64,000 bases of DNA from Vreelandella maris. GTDB lineage: Bacteria; Pseudomonadota; Gammaproteobacteria; Pseudomonadales; Halomonadaceae. This document shows, piece after piece, positions 29,799-39,611 of the stretch; the first letter of the stretch is position 1; each line of letters starts with the position of its first letter. The stretch spans positions 62,001 to 126,000 of the forward strand of contig NZ_JABWCV010000002.1 in NCBI RefSeq assembly GCF_013371085.1. Reading direction: 5' to 3'. The position numbers and the translations under genes are program-made. The notes beneath the pieces were generated by a model. The model saw nothing but the letters and a program-made list of their open reading frames with translations, made no database searches and had not been told where the DNA came from.

Positions 29799-30143
29799 AT
29801 GAAGCGCCTAGCCATGAGCCGCTGGCTAACATCACTGCGATCAGCCCTGCGCTGGGCATTAACAAGCGTGATGATTGGCTGCATTAAAACCTACCAATAT
29901 ACGCTTAGCCCCCTTTTGGGCCCGCGCTGTCGCTTCTGGCCCAGTTGCTCGTCTTACACCATTGAAGCAATTCAGGTGCACGGGCCGATAAAAGGTGGCT
30001 GGATGGCCGTGAAGCGTATCGTCAAGTGCCACCCAGGCAGCGCTGGCGGCATGGATCCAGTACCTGGCGGCCGAAGCGAGCAGCTTTGCCGCGAGGACGA
30101 AGATGCATCCTCATCCTGTTGCAGCGACCACCATTCCCGCTAG
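29799..30143 (+). CDS. yidD: Membrane protein insertion efficiency factor YidD
   Basis: YidD is a small amphipathic protein thought to help YidC-dependent insertion. The 114-aa product contains the signature [20 protein letters not shown] and [20 protein letters not shown], with the conserved Cys residues, and GGMDPVP. It normally lies between rnpA and yidC near the origin; here it sits after hisI. Its stop codon (TAG at 30141-30143) overlaps the sufE stop on the other strand within CTAG. An in-frame ATG at 29814 is also possible. Confidence 0.93.
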   Translation: MKRLAMSRWLTSLRSALRWALTSVMIGCIKTYQYTLSPLLGPRCRFWPSCSSYTIEAIQVHGPIKGGWMAVKRIVKCHPGSAGGMDPVPGGRSEQLCREDEDASSSCCSDHHSR

Positions 30144-30556
30144 CGCTGGTGTGCCACCTGATAGATCTTTTCAAGCATCGCATGTAAGCCGTTGCTACGG
30201 GTTGGCGAAAGATGCTTATCCAATCCCAAATCAGCTAAAAAGTGCGGTTCGGTAGCACGAATCTCTGCTGCTGAGCGGTCACTATAAATGCGTAGTAATA
30301 CGGCAATCAGGCCTGACACAATAGCGGCATCGGACGTCGCCTTAAAAATCAGCTTATCGCCCTCCTCTTCATGCCGCATCCATACATTCGACTGGCAGCC
30401 CTGGATTTTAAACTCCTCGACTTTCCAATCGTCAGGGAAGTCAGGCAGCTGTTTGCCCATATCAATAATGTACTGATAACGATCCATCCAGTTATCGAAT
30501 ATCTCGAAATCTTCAATCAGCTCTTGCTGGGCCAGTTCGGCGCCGGAAGTGCTCAT
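30140..30556 (-). CDS. sufE: Cysteine desulfuration protein SufE/CsdE
   Basis: SufE-type proteins accept persulfide sulfur from a cysteine desulfurase for Fe-S cluster assembly. The 138-aa sequence has [33 protein letters not shown] (the active Cys in the GCQS motif), [18 protein letters not shown] and [13 protein letters not shown]. No sufS/csdA is adjacent, so the SufE or CsdE subgroup cannot be settled. It is convergent with yidD and downstream of the integrase on the same strand, 50 bp away. Confidence 0.93.
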   Translation of the reverse strand: MSTSGAELAQQELIEDFEIFDNWMDRYQYIIDMGKQLPDFPDDWKVEEFKIQGCQSNVWMRHEEEGDKLIFKATSDAAIVSGLIAVLLRIYSDRSAAEIRATEPHFLADLGLDKHLSPTRSNGLHAMLEKIYQVAHQR

Positions 30557-30606
30557 GGTATTTCCTTCTAAATGGGTAATGGCTACTGGTATAGCTATTA
30601 ATGAAG

Positions 30607-31776
30607 CTATGAATCTGCCCCATTATAACGAGTCAATGGCGAATTGCTTAACCGATGACGCTGCTGTTCTTTATGCCACTCAATGTCTTCGGTATGCAGA
30701 TAGCGTGACGTGGTATCGAGACGCGCATGACGCGCGCTTTCAGCCAAATGGCGCAGACTAATGCCCGACTGAGCCTGATGGGTAATCGATGTATGCCGTA
30801 ACCAGTGTGGCGTTGCCTGACGCAGCGCGTTGACATGCTGCGATGCGCCGTCCTCCTCTTCAAGCGCTAGGGCTGCCTGCTGAAACGTTGCCCGAATCAG
30901 TCTATAAAGCTGGTTGTGGCCCAAACCGCGTTGCCCATCCAGGGCGCGTAGAGCCGGTGTATTATGCTCAAGCTCGCTAGGCTGGTCAGGCAAGCCTAGC
31001 GCCTGGCGCCACTGGCGCAGGCAGGCCAGCATATCGTCGGGCAGCGGAATCCGCGCCACCTTGCTGCCCTTACCTACCACGCTCCACCACCAACGCCCTT
31101 CGCTGCGCTGGAAATCGCCCATGCGCGCGTCTGCCATTTCACTGATACGCGGAGCAAGTAGATAGGCAAAACCAAAGATAAAGCGTCGACGCGCCTGCTC
31201 AAAAAACCTTCGACTCCCCTCTTCCACCGCTAACGGCTCATTGAGCCACTGCCAGAACCACGCCCATACATCGCTCTCCAGGTAACGCTCAATACGCGGC
31301 GCCTGATTGTTCAAGCGCCGTGATTTATCACGCATCAGGCGAAACGGGTTATGGCTAACCCATTCGGCTTCTACCAGCCAGGCAAACATGCCCTGCAGAA
31401 TCACTAAGCTCTGACGCCGACTGGCGGGCGATAAAGGCCCACGAAACGGCCGCCACGCTGGGTGCGCGCGGGGCTTGGAGGGCCCTACCCACTGATCACT
31501 GGGCTGAGGGTCGGCAAGGAACAGCTCAAACCGGCGCAGCGCTTCTCTATGGATATCTGCCAGCGTAAGTCCTTGGCTATTCAGCCAGAGTAAAAGCCGC
31601 TCGGATTCCCGGCGGTACGCTTTCCAGGTTTGTGGGCTGTCAACGTACTCTTCAAGCCAAGCCATCACTGCCTGAGCATCATTTTGTGCCGTAATTCTGA
31701 CATTAATCTGCCCGCTTACAGGCCTGTGATCGAGCAGCAGCGGCTCCACTCCGCCCGGTGTTAACGCAGTTGGCAT
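30607..31776 (-). CDS. Tyrosine-type site-specific recombinase/integrase
   Basis: The 389-aa protein has an N-terminal core-binding region with WKAYRRESERLLLWLNSQG and a C-terminal catalytic domain with LAPRISEMADAR (Arg), GKGSKVARIPLP (Lys), HWLRHTSITHQ (His-x-x-Arg), SARHARLDTTSRYLHTE (His and the nucleophile Tyr). All catalytic residues are present. It is not next to a tRNA, other phage genes or an evident att pair. It is divergent from a KfrA-like gene, and the 200-bp gap between them holds two perfect palindromes. It may be a domesticated chromosomal recombinase. Confidence 0.9.
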   Translation of the reverse strand: MPTALTPGGVEPLLLDHRPVSGQINVRITAQNDAQAVMAWLEEYVDSPQTWKAYRRESERLLLWLNSQGLTLADIHREALRRFELFLADPQPSDQWVGPSKPRAHPAWRPFRGPLSPASRRQSLVILQGMFAWLVEAEWVSHNPFRLMRDKSRRLNNQAPRIERYLESDVWAWFWQWLNEPLAVEEGSRRFFEQARRRFIFGFAYLLAPRISEMADARMGDFQRSEGRWWWSVVGKGSKVARIPLPDDMLACLRQWRQALGLPDQPSELEHNTPALRALDGQRGLGHNQLYRLIRATFQQAALALEEEDGASQHVNALRQATPHWLRHTSITHQAQSGISLRHLAESARHARLDTTSRYLHTEDIEWHKEQQRHRLSNSPLTRYNGADS

Positions 31777-31833
31777 GTATTATTCCCTGAGCAATCGATG
31801 TTCTCTATGTGCCAGAGTGTGCCTTTGCAGCAG

Positions 31834-31871
31834 TATAAATTCAAGATAATAAGGGTAATCTTGAATTTATA
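31834..31871. repeat. Perfect inverted repeat, 14-bp arms, between integrase and kfrA-like gene
   Basis: TATAAATTCAAGAT (31834-31847) and its exact reverse complement ATCTTGAATTTATA (31858-31871) flank a 10-bp spacer. There is no T-run, so it is not a terminator. It could be a binding site for the KfrA-like protein or a crossover site for the recombinase; both are inference. Confidence 0.8.
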
Positions 31872-31877
31872 GTCTAT

Positions 31878-31906
31878 TTGATAAATAAAATTACGTATTA
31901 TGTAAT
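31878..31906 (+). promoter_or_regulatory. Probable sigma-70 promoter of the kfrA-like gene
   Basis: TTGATA (31878-31883), a 17-bp spacer and TGTAAT (31901-31906) each match the consensus at 5 of 6 positions. The -10 lies inside the second palindrome, an arrangement expected for autorepression. Confidence 0.6.
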
Positions 31907-31913
31907 ACGTAAT
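31890..31913. promoter_or_regulatory. Perfect palindromic operator candidate, 11-bp arms
   Basis: ATTACGTATTA (31890-31900) and TAATACGTAAT (31903-31913) are exact reverse complements around TG. It overlaps the -10 of a rightward promoter and lies 63 bp before the kfrA-like ATG. Plasmid KfrA proteins repress their own promoters at palindromes, so this is a good operator candidate. Confidence 0.7.
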
Positions 31914-31976
31914 AATTGCTTTTTAAACCTTAAGTACCGACAATGGCGGCTATAAAATTCCCAGCAAGGATGTCAT

Positions 31977-33017
31977 ATGGCCCGCAACGGCATTCAGTAC
32001 AGCGATGTTCAACACGCCATTGATGAGTTGCTCGCCCGTGGTGACACACCCAGCGTGCAGCGTATCCGCGATGTGCTGGGCACTGGCAGCTTTACAACGA
32101 TTAGTGATCACTTCCGCCTTTGGCGCAGCGAGCGCGAAAAAAATCGTGATGTGCCGCCACCCAAAGGTGTGCCGGAAGTGGTCGTCACCATGGCCAGCGA
32201 GCTGTGGCGTGAGGCACAAAACGTGGCCAATCAAACGCTGCTCCACTACCGCGAAGATGCCAATCGACAGGTAGAGGACGCTCAGCGATTAGCGGAAGAA
32301 GCTAAACAGCAGGCGGCAAACGCCGAGCAGCGTGAAAGCGCCCTGGCCGAGCACTTACGTCACATTGAGCAACGAATGGAGGCACTTAATCGTGAACTAG
32401 CCGCCAGCCAAACCAATGAACGCCACTGGCATCAGTTGGCCGAAGCGTCGCAAGGAGAGGCCAAACAACTCAAGCAAGTTCAGCAACAGTTAGAGAGTCA
32501 GGCAGAAGCGCAGCGCGAAGCCCATCACCTTGCTCTCAACGAACAGCAAGCAGCCTGGGAACAGCGGCTGTTACAAGAAGAGCAGCGTCACGAAGCGGCT
32601 GAAGGAAGATTGATGGCGATGCTGGATAGCGCCCAGCAGGCGCGTGCGCAAGAAGAAAAGAGCTTCCAGAAACGGCTCCAGCAATCAGACCAGCGGATTG
32701 AAGGATTGAGCCAAGAGCTAAAATCCAAGCAGCAGGCATTGCATCAGCGGCAGTTGGAAGCCAGCGAGCGGGATCAGCAGCTTAGTGAGGCTCAGCAGCA
32801 AAACAGCGTACTGGAAAAGCAGCACCAAACACTCGCAGAGCAGTTGGAGGAAGCGCAGTCGGCGTTAAAGCACCAAGCGCAACGGCATGCCGATCAGGAA
32901 ACAGCGCTACAACAAGCCTGGCAAGAGAAGCTCTGGGCACGGATGGAAGCACTCCAGCAACAGTTAGCTGATTTACCCTCCTCACTGGAAGATAAGCAGC
33001 CATCATCAAAGCGTTAA
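31977..33017 (+). CDS. KfrA-like DNA-binding protein with long coiled coil
   Basis: The 346-aa product has an N-terminal KfrA-type DNA-binding domain (about residues 1-110; GIQYSDVQHAIDELLARG, PSVQRIRDVLGTGSFTTIS) and a very long Gln/Glu/Ala-rich coiled coil (about 80-335). This is the layout of plasmid KfrA, a repressor and nucleoid-like organiser. AAGGA lies before ATG 31977. Neighbours are chromosomal housekeeping genes, and the divergent partner is a tyrosine recombinase. Its likely target is the palindrome upstream. Confidence 0.88.
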   Translation: MARNGIQYSDVQHAIDELLARGDTPSVQRIRDVLGTGSFTTISDHFRLWRSEREKNRDVPPPKGVPEVVVTMASELWREAQNVANQTLLHYREDANRQVEDAQRLAEEAKQQAANAEQRESALAEHLRHIEQRMEALNRELAASQTNERHWHQLAEASQGEAKQLKQVQQQLESQAEAQREAHHLALNEQQAAWEQRLLQEEQRHEAAEGRLMAMLDSAQQARAQEEKSFQKRLQQSDQRIEGLSQELKSKQQALHQRQLEASERDQQLSEAQQQNSVLEKQHQTLAEQLEEAQSALKHQAQRHADQETALQQAWQEKLWARMEALQQQLADLPSSLEDKQPSSKR

Positions 33018-33038
33018 TGTTGCTAGCAACAGTTAGCC

Positions 33039-33066
33039 AAAAAAAAGCCACCTCGCTTGAGGTGGC
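33039..33066 (-). terminator. Rho-independent terminator of the BCCT gene
   Basis: GCCACCTC (33047-33054) and GAGGTGGC (33059-33066) form a perfect 8-bp stem with a 4-base loop. The eight A residues at 33039-33046 give a U-run on minus-strand transcripts. It lies between the convergent kfrA-like and BCCT genes. Confidence 0.9.
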
Positions 33067-33092
33067 CGATAAGCGGAATCTATCTTGCTCGT

Positions 33093-34775
33093 TTAAGGCG
33101 TGTTCGGCTTAACATCATTACTGCTCAAACCGTCACTGCTAGCACTAGCTTCGCCGTTATCATCCGGTAGCTCCCAAGTACCCTCTTTTGTCCACGGGTC
33201 ATTTTCGGGAAACTCTTCAATATTGATTTCCGGGTCGTTGTAGTCAGGCTGGAAGCGCAGATCATATTTCGCCGCTCGCACCATAGAGATCATCAGCAGC
33301 AGCGCGATAACCAACAGTGGCACGCCACTAACGATACTGGCCGTTTGCAGTGTTTGAAGCCCACCTAAGAACAACAGTGACATGGGCAACAAAGAAAGCG
33401 TAAATGCCCAGAAAAGGCGGTGCCAACGGGCTGGCTCTTGATTAACATTTTTCTCTGCCGCGGAGGACAGGATATAAGCAATGGAATCGAACGTGGTGGC
33501 AGTAAAGATGGAAAGCAGCACCACCACCGCTAACGTCACCAGCCATGAGAGCGGCAGTTCGCCTAATACAGCATAAAACGCTGCATTCGCCGACTGGTCG
33601 TTCATGATCTGGATAACATCCAGCGCACCCGAAAGCTGTAGATAGAGGCCATAGTTGCCCAAAATCACGAAGAACAGCGCGCAGCCAAGTGAGCCAAAAA
33701 AGATCGATCCAGCCACCATGGTCTTGATCCGGCGCCCTTTGGAGATCCGTGCGATAAATAGCCCTACGGTAGGGGCAAACACTAGCCACCAAGCCCAGTA
33801 GAAAATCGTCCAGTTTTGCGGAAAGCCACTGTCTTCAAAACCATTTAAATTGCCAAACGGCTCAGTCCAGGTGGCCATCTGAACGAGATTGCTTAACATC
33901 AGGCCGAGTGAGTTTAGGCCGGTATCCAGAATAAATACCGTTGGCCCCATCGTTAGTACAAACAGCAGTACCGCCAACCCTATCCACATATTAATATCAG
34001 AAAGTATTTCGATACCGCCTTTTAGCCCCCGCCAGGCGCTGACGGCAAACAGTGCGGTAGTACCTACAAGTACCCCGACCTGACTCAGGGCATTCGGCGT
34101 AAAACCAAATAGCCCACCCAGGCCTTCATCAATCAGTGGCACTAAAATACCCAGTGACGTGGCACCGCCGCCCAACATGCCGAAAATAAATAGGATATCA
34201 ATTACGTTACCTAGCCAACTACGGGCGAGCTTCTCACCCAGCACTGGGCGGATTGCCTCACTGATGCGCAGCACCTTGTGCTTGCGCACGTGTAGGAAAT
34301 ACGCCATTGGCAGCGCAGGAACCAAATAGATTGACCACGCGATAGGTCCCCAATGGAACATGCCGTACGTAGCAGCCCAGGCGGTCGCTTCTTCAGAAAA
34401 TGGCTCAAGATGAAATGGAGGGTTCTGCAAGTAATACATCCACTCGACCATTCCCCAGAAAACCACCGCACCACCGATACCGGCAGCGAACAACATGGCA
34501 CCCCAAGAAAACAGCGAGAATTCGGGTTCGGCGTCCACATCGCCCAATTTAATTTGGCCGATATCGCTAAACACGATGTAAAACATGAAGCCTAGTGATG
34601 CTAGCCCCATCGTTTGATACAAGACACCAAAATTCTGAGTCACAAACCCCTGTGCAGCCATTACCCATACTCGCCCCATCTCGGGGAAAAGTATTAATGG
34701 AAGCGTCACTGCTAACAAAAGCCCTAATGAGCCGAAGAAAATCGGCTTATGGATATTGGCAAATGTGCTGCGAAT
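33093..34775 (-). CDS. BCCT family betaine/choline/carnitine-type transporter
   Basis: A 12-TM sodium- or proton-coupled transporter for osmolytes such as betaine. Family motifs include FAAGIGGAVVFWGMVEW, FHWGPIAWSIYLVPALPMAYF, a Trp-rich segment FYWAWWLVFAPTVGLFIARIS and ATTFDSIAYILSS. The C-terminal tail is short and acidic. No ATG, GTG or TTG exists in frame between the upstream stop (34794-34796) and TTG 34718, yet the codons there encode NIHKPIFFGSLG, typical of a BCCT N-terminus. I therefore place the start at ATT 34775, which has AGGA 8 nt upstream. If only usual starts are allowed, it begins at 34718. The substrate cannot be read. Confidence 0.9.
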   Translation of the reverse strand: MRSTFANIHKPIFFGSLGLLLAVTLPLILFPEMGRVWVMAAQGFVTQNFGVLYQTMGLASLGFMFYIVFSDIGQIKLGDVDAEPEFSLFSWGAMLFAAGIGGAVVFWGMVEWMYYLQNPPFHLEPFSEEATAWAATYGMFHWGPIAWSIYLVPALPMAYFLHVRKHKVLRISEAIRPVLGEKLARSWLGNVIDILFIFGMLGGGATSLGILVPLIDEGLGGLFGFTPNALSQVGVLVGTTALFAVSAWRGLKGGIEILSDINMWIGLAVLLFVLTMGPTVFILDTGLNSLGLMLSNLVQMATWTEPFGNLNGFEDSGFPQNWTIFYWAWWLVFAPTVGLFIARISKGRRIKTMVAGSIFFGSLGCALFFVILGNYGLYLQLSGALDVIQIMNDQSANAAFYAVLGELPLSWLVTLAVVVLLSIFTATTFDSIAYILSSAAEKNVNQEPARWHRLFWAFTLSLLPMSLLFLGGLQTLQTASIVSGVPLLVIALLLMISMVRAAKYDLRFQPDYNDPEINIEEFPENDPWTKEGTWELPDDNGEASASSDGLSSNDVKPNTP

Positions 34776-34943
34776 GTTAATGTTCCTAACTCCCTATTCT
34801 CTTGTCTATCTAGCTATCCAATCAGCTAGCCAAATGAGCCCAGCGTTATACTGATGCCAAGCGTGAGGCTTTATTACACGACTCTTGCGTTGAGCACAGC
34901 TGGAATGTTCAACGTACTTTGCCGCAAAGCTATAGATGCGCAT

Positions 34944-34969
34944 AAAAAAGCCCAGCACGTGGCTGGACT
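34944..34969 (-). terminator. Rho-independent terminator of nfuA
   Basis: AGCCCAGC (34949-34956) and GCTGGACT (34962-34969) form a stem with one G-U pair on the minus strand. The A-run at 34944-34949 gives the U-tract. It lies 27 bp after the nfuA stop. Confidence 0.75.
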
Positions 34970-34995
34970 TTTCTGATGTGGTATTGCGTTTAGAT

Positions 34996-35619
34996 TTAGC
35001 GGTAGTAGGCGTTGGTGGTGTCAGTATGGTCGGTTACATCGCGAATGCCCGCAAGCTCCGGGATGCGCTCCATCAATGTTTTCTCGACGCCATCTTTCAG
35101 GGTTAAATCAACCGCTGCGCAGCCCTGGCAACCGCCGCCAAAAGCTAAGACAGCGTATTGCTGCTCAGTCAGCTCAACCAGCTTGATCTCACCGCCGTGG
35201 GCCGCGAGCCCTGGGTTAATCTCGCTGTAAAGCACGTAATTAATGCGGTCTTCAAGAGGGCTGTCCGCATTTACCTTGGGCATCTTGGCGTTGGGCGCCT
35301 TGATGGTTAGCTGGCCGCCCATGCGATCGGCATTGAAATCTACCACCGCCTCTTCCATAAAGGCCAGGCTGTTTTTGTCGAGATACACATTGATCTTCTC
35401 GAGTTCTAACAGCACATCCGTCGGCTCTTCTTCACCTGGACGGCAGTACGCCAAGCAGGTCTCTGCGTAAGGCGTGCCCGGCTGGGTAATGAAAATGCGT
35501 ACAGCGATACCTTCAACGTTCTGCTTTTCCAGCAGTTCTGCCAGGTATTCTTGCGCGCTATCGGTAATATCAATACTTTGGGTATCGATATTGGTATCTG
35601 TTTCGCTAGTCGTGGTCAT
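34996..35619 (-). CDS. nfuA: Fe-S biogenesis protein NfuA
   Basis: NfuA carries a 4Fe-4S cluster to target enzymes. The 207-aa protein has an N-terminal A-type-like domain ([16 protein letters not shown], about residues 18-110) without its Cys ligands in full, and a C-terminal Nfu domain with [19 protein letters not shown], the CxxC that holds the cluster in a dimer. GAGGAAG precedes the ATG. It is divergent from metH, with a 293-bp gap. Confidence 0.96.
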   Translation of the reverse strand: MTTTSETDTNIDTQSIDITDSAQEYLAELLEKQNVEGIAVRIFITQPGTPYAETCLAYCRPGEEEPTDVLLELEKINVYLDKNSLAFMEEAVVDFNADRMGGQLTIKAPNAKMPKVNADSPLEDRINYVLYSEINPGLAAHGGEIKLVELTEQQYAVLAFGGGCQGCAAVDLTLKDGVEKTLMERIPELAGIRDVTDHTDTTNAYYR

Positions 35620-35912
35620 GAGGGCTGTCTTCCTCCCGTGGTAGTGGCGGACGCCACTTCACATGTCATTTGTCACTATGGTAAGCAAAACGGCGCGCTG
35701 ACACAATCCCGACTGTTTTAGTAGACTATTTAAATGCTGTTTCTCAAACGCGTGTAGTGATTGTCTTAGCTTATGCACCGTATAGCGCTCCCTGGGGGCG
35801 CCTTTTGCTATGCCTTTTGTTATCATTATGCGCCTTATTACGACAGATACTGCTTTTCCGACGATAACAACATCCCCTTTGACGACTGTGACGCTGGAGA
35901 ACTCCCCCTGCC

Positions 35913-38900
35913 ATGGCTGATAGTGCTTTGACCGCAACCCTCACCCAACGCCTTGCCGAACGTATCCTAATTCTGGACGGCGGCATGGGCACCATGCTGC
36001 AGAATGCCCAGCTGAGCGAGGAGGATTTTCGTGGCGAACGGTTCAGTGACTGGCCCTCTGATCTCAAAGGCAACAACGACCTGCTCGCGCTCACCTGCCC
36101 TGATGTTGTCACGCGGATTCACCGCGACTATTTAGAGGCCGGTGCGGACATCATCGAGACCAATACTTTTAACAGCACCCAGCTGTCTCAGTCCGATTAC
36201 GGTATGGAAGCGCTGGTGGTGGAACTCAACCGCGAGTCAGCGCGTCTCGCCCGCGAGGTGTGTGATGCTGTTGCCGCCGAAACCGGCGTGCCCCGTTATG
36301 TCGCTGGCGTGTTAGGCCCCACCTCGCGCACCGCGTCGCTATCGCCGGATGTTAATGACCCGGCCAAGCGCAATGTCACCTTTGATGAGCTTCGCGAGAA
36401 CTACTACGAAGCCGCGGAAGCTCTTATTGCGGGCGGTGCCGATCTGATCATGATCGAAACCATCTTCGATACGCTCAACGCCAAAGCGGCTATCTATGCC
36501 CTGGAAGAGCTGTTTGACGCTCGCGGCGAACGCTTACCGGTAATGATCTCCGGCACGATTACCGATGCTTCAGGCCGTACCCTATCCGGCCAAACCACCG
36601 AAGCGTTCTGGAACTCGGTGCGCCACGCCCAGCCGTTATCCGTTGGCTTGAACTGTGCCTTAGGCGCCGAAGAGCTTCGCCCTTACCTGGAAGAGCTTTC
36701 ATCCAAGGCCGACACTTTTGTCTCCGCGCACCCCAACGCGGGCCTGCCCAACGAGTTTGGTGAGTACGACCAAACACCGGAAGAGATGTCCGAGATCGTC
36801 AGTGAGTTCGCATCTAGCGGGCTGGTCAATATTATCGGCGGCTGCTGTGGCTCCACACCTGAACATATTCGCGCGATTGCTGATTCCGTTCGGGATATGG
36901 CGCCGCGCTCTATTCCCGAGCGCAGCCGCGCCTGCCGTTTATCCGGTCTTGAGCCGTTCAATATTGAGGCCGACTCACTGTTCGTCAACGTAGGCGAGCG
37001 TACCAACGTCACCGGCTCGGCGCGCTTCAAGCGCCTGATTGTAGAGGAAGACTTCACCACCGCCTTGGAAGTTGCCCTTGAGCAGGTAGAGAACGGCGCC
37101 CAGATCATCGATATCAATATGGACGAAGGCATGCTCGAGTCCAAGGAAGCCATGGAGCGCTTCCTTAACTTGATCGCCGGTGAGCCCGATATCGCCCGTG
37201 TGCCGATCATGATCGACTCCTCCAAGTGGGAGATCATCGAAGCCGGCCTGAAGTGCGTTCAAGGCAAGGCGGTGGTGAACTCCATCTCGCTCAAAGAAGG
37301 CGAAGACGCCTTCCGCGAACAGGCGACCAAGTGCCGCCGCTTTGGTGCTGCCATTGTGGTGATGGCGTTCGATGAAGAGGGCCAGGCAGACACCTTTGCG
37401 CGAAAAACCGAAATTTGTCAGCGCGCCTACCGCCTGTTGGTCGATGAAATTGGCTTCCCCGCCGAAGATATCATTTTCGACCCGAACATCTTCGCCATCG
37501 GCACCGGGATCGAAGAGCACAATAACTACGCAGTCGACTTTATCGAAGCCACTCAGTGGATTCGCGACAACCTGCCCCACGCCATGGTATCTGGCGGCGT
37601 TTCGAACGTCTCGTTCTCGTTTCGTGGCAACAATCCGGTGCGCGAAGCGATTCACTCAGCGTTTCTTTATCATGCGATCCGCGCTGGCCTCACCATGGGG
37701 ATTGTTAACGCGGGCCAGCTCGCCGTTTATGATGACCTCCCCGCCGAGCTGCGCGATGCCGTTGAGGATGTGGTGCTCAACCGCCGTAGCGATGGCACTG
37801 AGCGCCTGCTGGATATTGCCGACAAGTACAAAGGCGACGGCAGCGGCGCTCCCAAAAAAGAAGACCTTGAGTGGCGCAGTTGGCCGGTTAACAAACGTAT
37901 TCAGCATGCGCTGGTTAAAGGGATTACGGTGTATATCGAAGATGACACCGAAGAGGCCCGCGCCCAGGCTGAGCGCCCTATCGAGGTCATCGAAGGCCCG
38001 TTGATGGACGGCATGAATGTCGTCGGCGATTTATTTGGCGACGGAAAAATGTTCCTGCCTCAGGTGGTCAAGTCCGCACGAGTCATGAAGCAGGCCGTGG
38101 CCTACTTGATTCCTTATATCGAGGCTGAGAAAAGCGAAGAGACCAAAGCCAAAGGCAAGATCGTCATGGCCACGGTCAAAGGCGATGTGCACGATATCGG
38201 TAAAAACATCGTTGGCGTTGTGCTGCAGTGTAATAACTACGAAGTAATTGATCTGGGCGTCATGGTGGCCGCCGATAAGATTCTGCAGGCGGCCAAAGAT
38301 CACAACGCGGATATTATTGGTCTTTCCGGGCTGATTACTCCGTCGCTGGATGAAATGGTGCACGTGGCTAAAGAGATGCAACGTCGCGGCATGGATCTCC
38401 CCTTATTGATTGGCGGTGCCACTACCTCTAAAGCGCATACCGCGGTGAAAATAGAGCCGCAGTACGAACACCCAGTGATTTACGTTACCGATGCCTCGCG
38501 CGCGGTGGGCGTTGCAGGCCGTTTGCTGGCCCCCAACCAAAAAGCCGCTTATGTCGCTGAAATTCGCGAAGAGTACGAAAAGGTGCGTGAGCGTAATGCC
38601 AAGCGCCGCCCCAAAGCAGCGGACCTGGACTACACCCAGGCGCGCAAGCGTCGCTTCCGCACCGACTGGAACGCCCATACCCCAGCCGAACCCAATATGC
38701 TGGGGCTAAAAACGTTCGACGACTACGATCTTGAAGAATTGATCGAGCGCATCGACTGGACGCCCTTCTTCATGAGCTGGCAACTGGCGGGCAAGTATCC
38801 CAAGATTCTTGACGACAAGGTGGTAGGTGAAGCAGCCCGCAATCTGTTTGAAGACGCCAAAGTCATGCTGCGCAAATTGGTTGACGAGAAGCGCGTGCAG

Positions 38901-39608
38901 GCCCGCGGCGTCATCGGACTATGGCCCGCTAATAGCGTGGATGATGACGTAATCGAGGTGTATGCCGACGAGTCGCGCAGCGAAGTCATTGAACGTCTTT
39001 TCCACATTCGTCAGCAAACGACGAAAGGACGCGACGGTATCTGCTACAGCCTGGCCGATTTCATTGCCCCAAAAGAGAGCGGCAAACCCGACTGGATTGG
39101 TGGTTTCGCGGTCACTACCGGCCACGGTGTCGATGAGCTCTCCAAAGCGTATGAGGCGGCTGGTGATGACTACAATGCCATCATGGTGCAGGCATTAACG
39201 GATCGCCTGGCGGAAGCCTTTGCCGAACGTATGCACGAACGCGTACGCAAAGAGTATTGGGGCTATGTGCCAGATGAAACGTTAGACAACGATGCTCTGA
39301 TTGCCGAGAAATATCAGGGCATCCGCCCTGCCCCTGGCTACCCCGCCTGTCCGGATCATACCGAAAAAGCAGCACTCTTCCGGCTGTTGGATGCGACTGA
39401 AAATACCGGTCTAGCGCTAACCGAAAACTTTGCCATGTGGCCTGCAGCAGCGGTTTCCGGCTGGTACTTTGCCCATCCACAGTCAAAATACTTTTCGACC
39501 GGCAAAATTACCCGCGATCAGGTCGAAGCAATTGCTGCACGTAAGCAGATGCCGCTTGAGGAGATGGAGCGTTGGCTCTCACCGGTGCTCTCCTACGACC
39601 CGAGCTGA
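35913..39608 (+). CDS. metH: Cobalamin-dependent methionine synthase MetH
   Basis: MetH transfers the methyl group of methyltetrahydrofolate to homocysteine. The 1231-aa protein has all four modules: homocysteine domain with zinc ligands GLNCALG (about 247) and GGCCGST (about 309-311), pterin-binding domain ([16 protein letters not shown] onward), B12-binding domain with [12 protein letters not shown] (about 757; the His ligates cobalt) and the SAM-activation domain near the C-terminus. CTGGAGAA precedes ATG 35913. No clear riboswitch fold was recognised in the 293-bp leader. The MATE gene starts 3 bp after its stop. Confidence 0.98.
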   Translation: MADSALTATLTQRLAERILILDGGMGTMLQNAQLSEEDFRGERFSDWPSDLKGNNDLLALTCPDVVTRIHRDYLEAGADIIETNTFNSTQLSQSDYGMEALVVELNRESARLAREVCDAVAAETGVPRYVAGVLGPTSRTASLSPDVNDPAKRNVTFDELRENYYEAAEALIAGGADLIMIETIFDTLNAKAAIYALEELFDARGERLPVMISGTITDASGRTLSGQTTEAFWNSVRHAQPLSVGLNCALGAEELRPYLEELSSKADTFVSAHPNAGLPNEFGEYDQTPEEMSEIVSEFASSGLVNIIGGCCGSTPEHIRAIADSVRDMAPRSIPERSRACRLSGLEPFNIEADSLFVNVGERTNVTGSARFKRLIVEEDFTTALEVALEQVENGAQIIDINMDEGMLESKEAMERFLNLIAGEPDIARVPIMIDSSKWEIIEAGLKCVQGKAVVNSISLKEGEDAFREQATKCRRFGAAIVVMAFDEEGQADTFARKTEICQRAYRLLVDEIGFPAEDIIFDPNIFAIGTGIEEHNNYAVDFIEATQWIRDNLPHAMVSGGVSNVSFSFRGNNPVREAIHSAFLYHAIRAGLTMGIVNAGQLAVYDDLPAELRDAVEDVVLNRRSDGTERLLDIADKYKGDGSGAPKKEDLEWRSWPVNKRIQHALVKGITVYIEDDTEEARAQAERPIEVIEGPLMDGMNVVGDLFGDGKMFLPQVVKSARVMKQAVAYLIPYIEAEKSEETKAKGKIVMATVKGDVHDIGKNIVGVVLQCNNYEVIDLGVMVAADKILQAAKDHNADIIGLSGLITPSLDEMVHVAKEMQRRGMDLPLLIGGATTSKAHTAVKIEPQYEHPVIYVTDASRAVGVAGRLLAPNQKAAYVAEIREEYEKVRERNAKRRPKAADLDYTQARKRRFRTDWNAHTPAEPNMLGLKTFDDYDLEELIERIDWTPFFMSWQLAGKYPKILDDKVVGEAARNLFEDAKVMLRKLVDEKRVQARGVIGLWPANSVDDDVIEVYADESRSEVIERLFHIRQQTTKGRDGICYSLADFIAPKESGKPDWIGGFAVTTGHGVDELSKAYEAAGDDYNAIMVQALTDRLAEAFAERMHERVRKEYWGYVPDETLDNDALIAEKYQGIRPAPGYPACPDHTEKAALFRLLDATENTGLALTENFAMWPAAAVSGWYFAHPQSKYFSTGKITRDQVEAIAARKQMPLEEMERWLSPVLSYDPS

Positions 39609-39611
39609 TTA

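Noticed and set aside
30607..31776. Prophage or integrative island based on the integrase
   Set aside because: The flanking genes are housekeeping, no phage structural genes or tRNA are present, and no direct-repeat att pair is seen.
35620..35912. Possible cobalamin or SAH riboswitch upstream of metH
   Set aside because: I looked for a B12-box or SAH-type core in the 293-bp leader and could not recognise either; only a short GC-rich hairpin is visible near 35775-35796. A covariance-model search would settle it.
36975..37655. A 226-codon antisense frame in metH
   Set aside because: It is a mirror of the pterin-binding domain coding sequence and shows no independent features.
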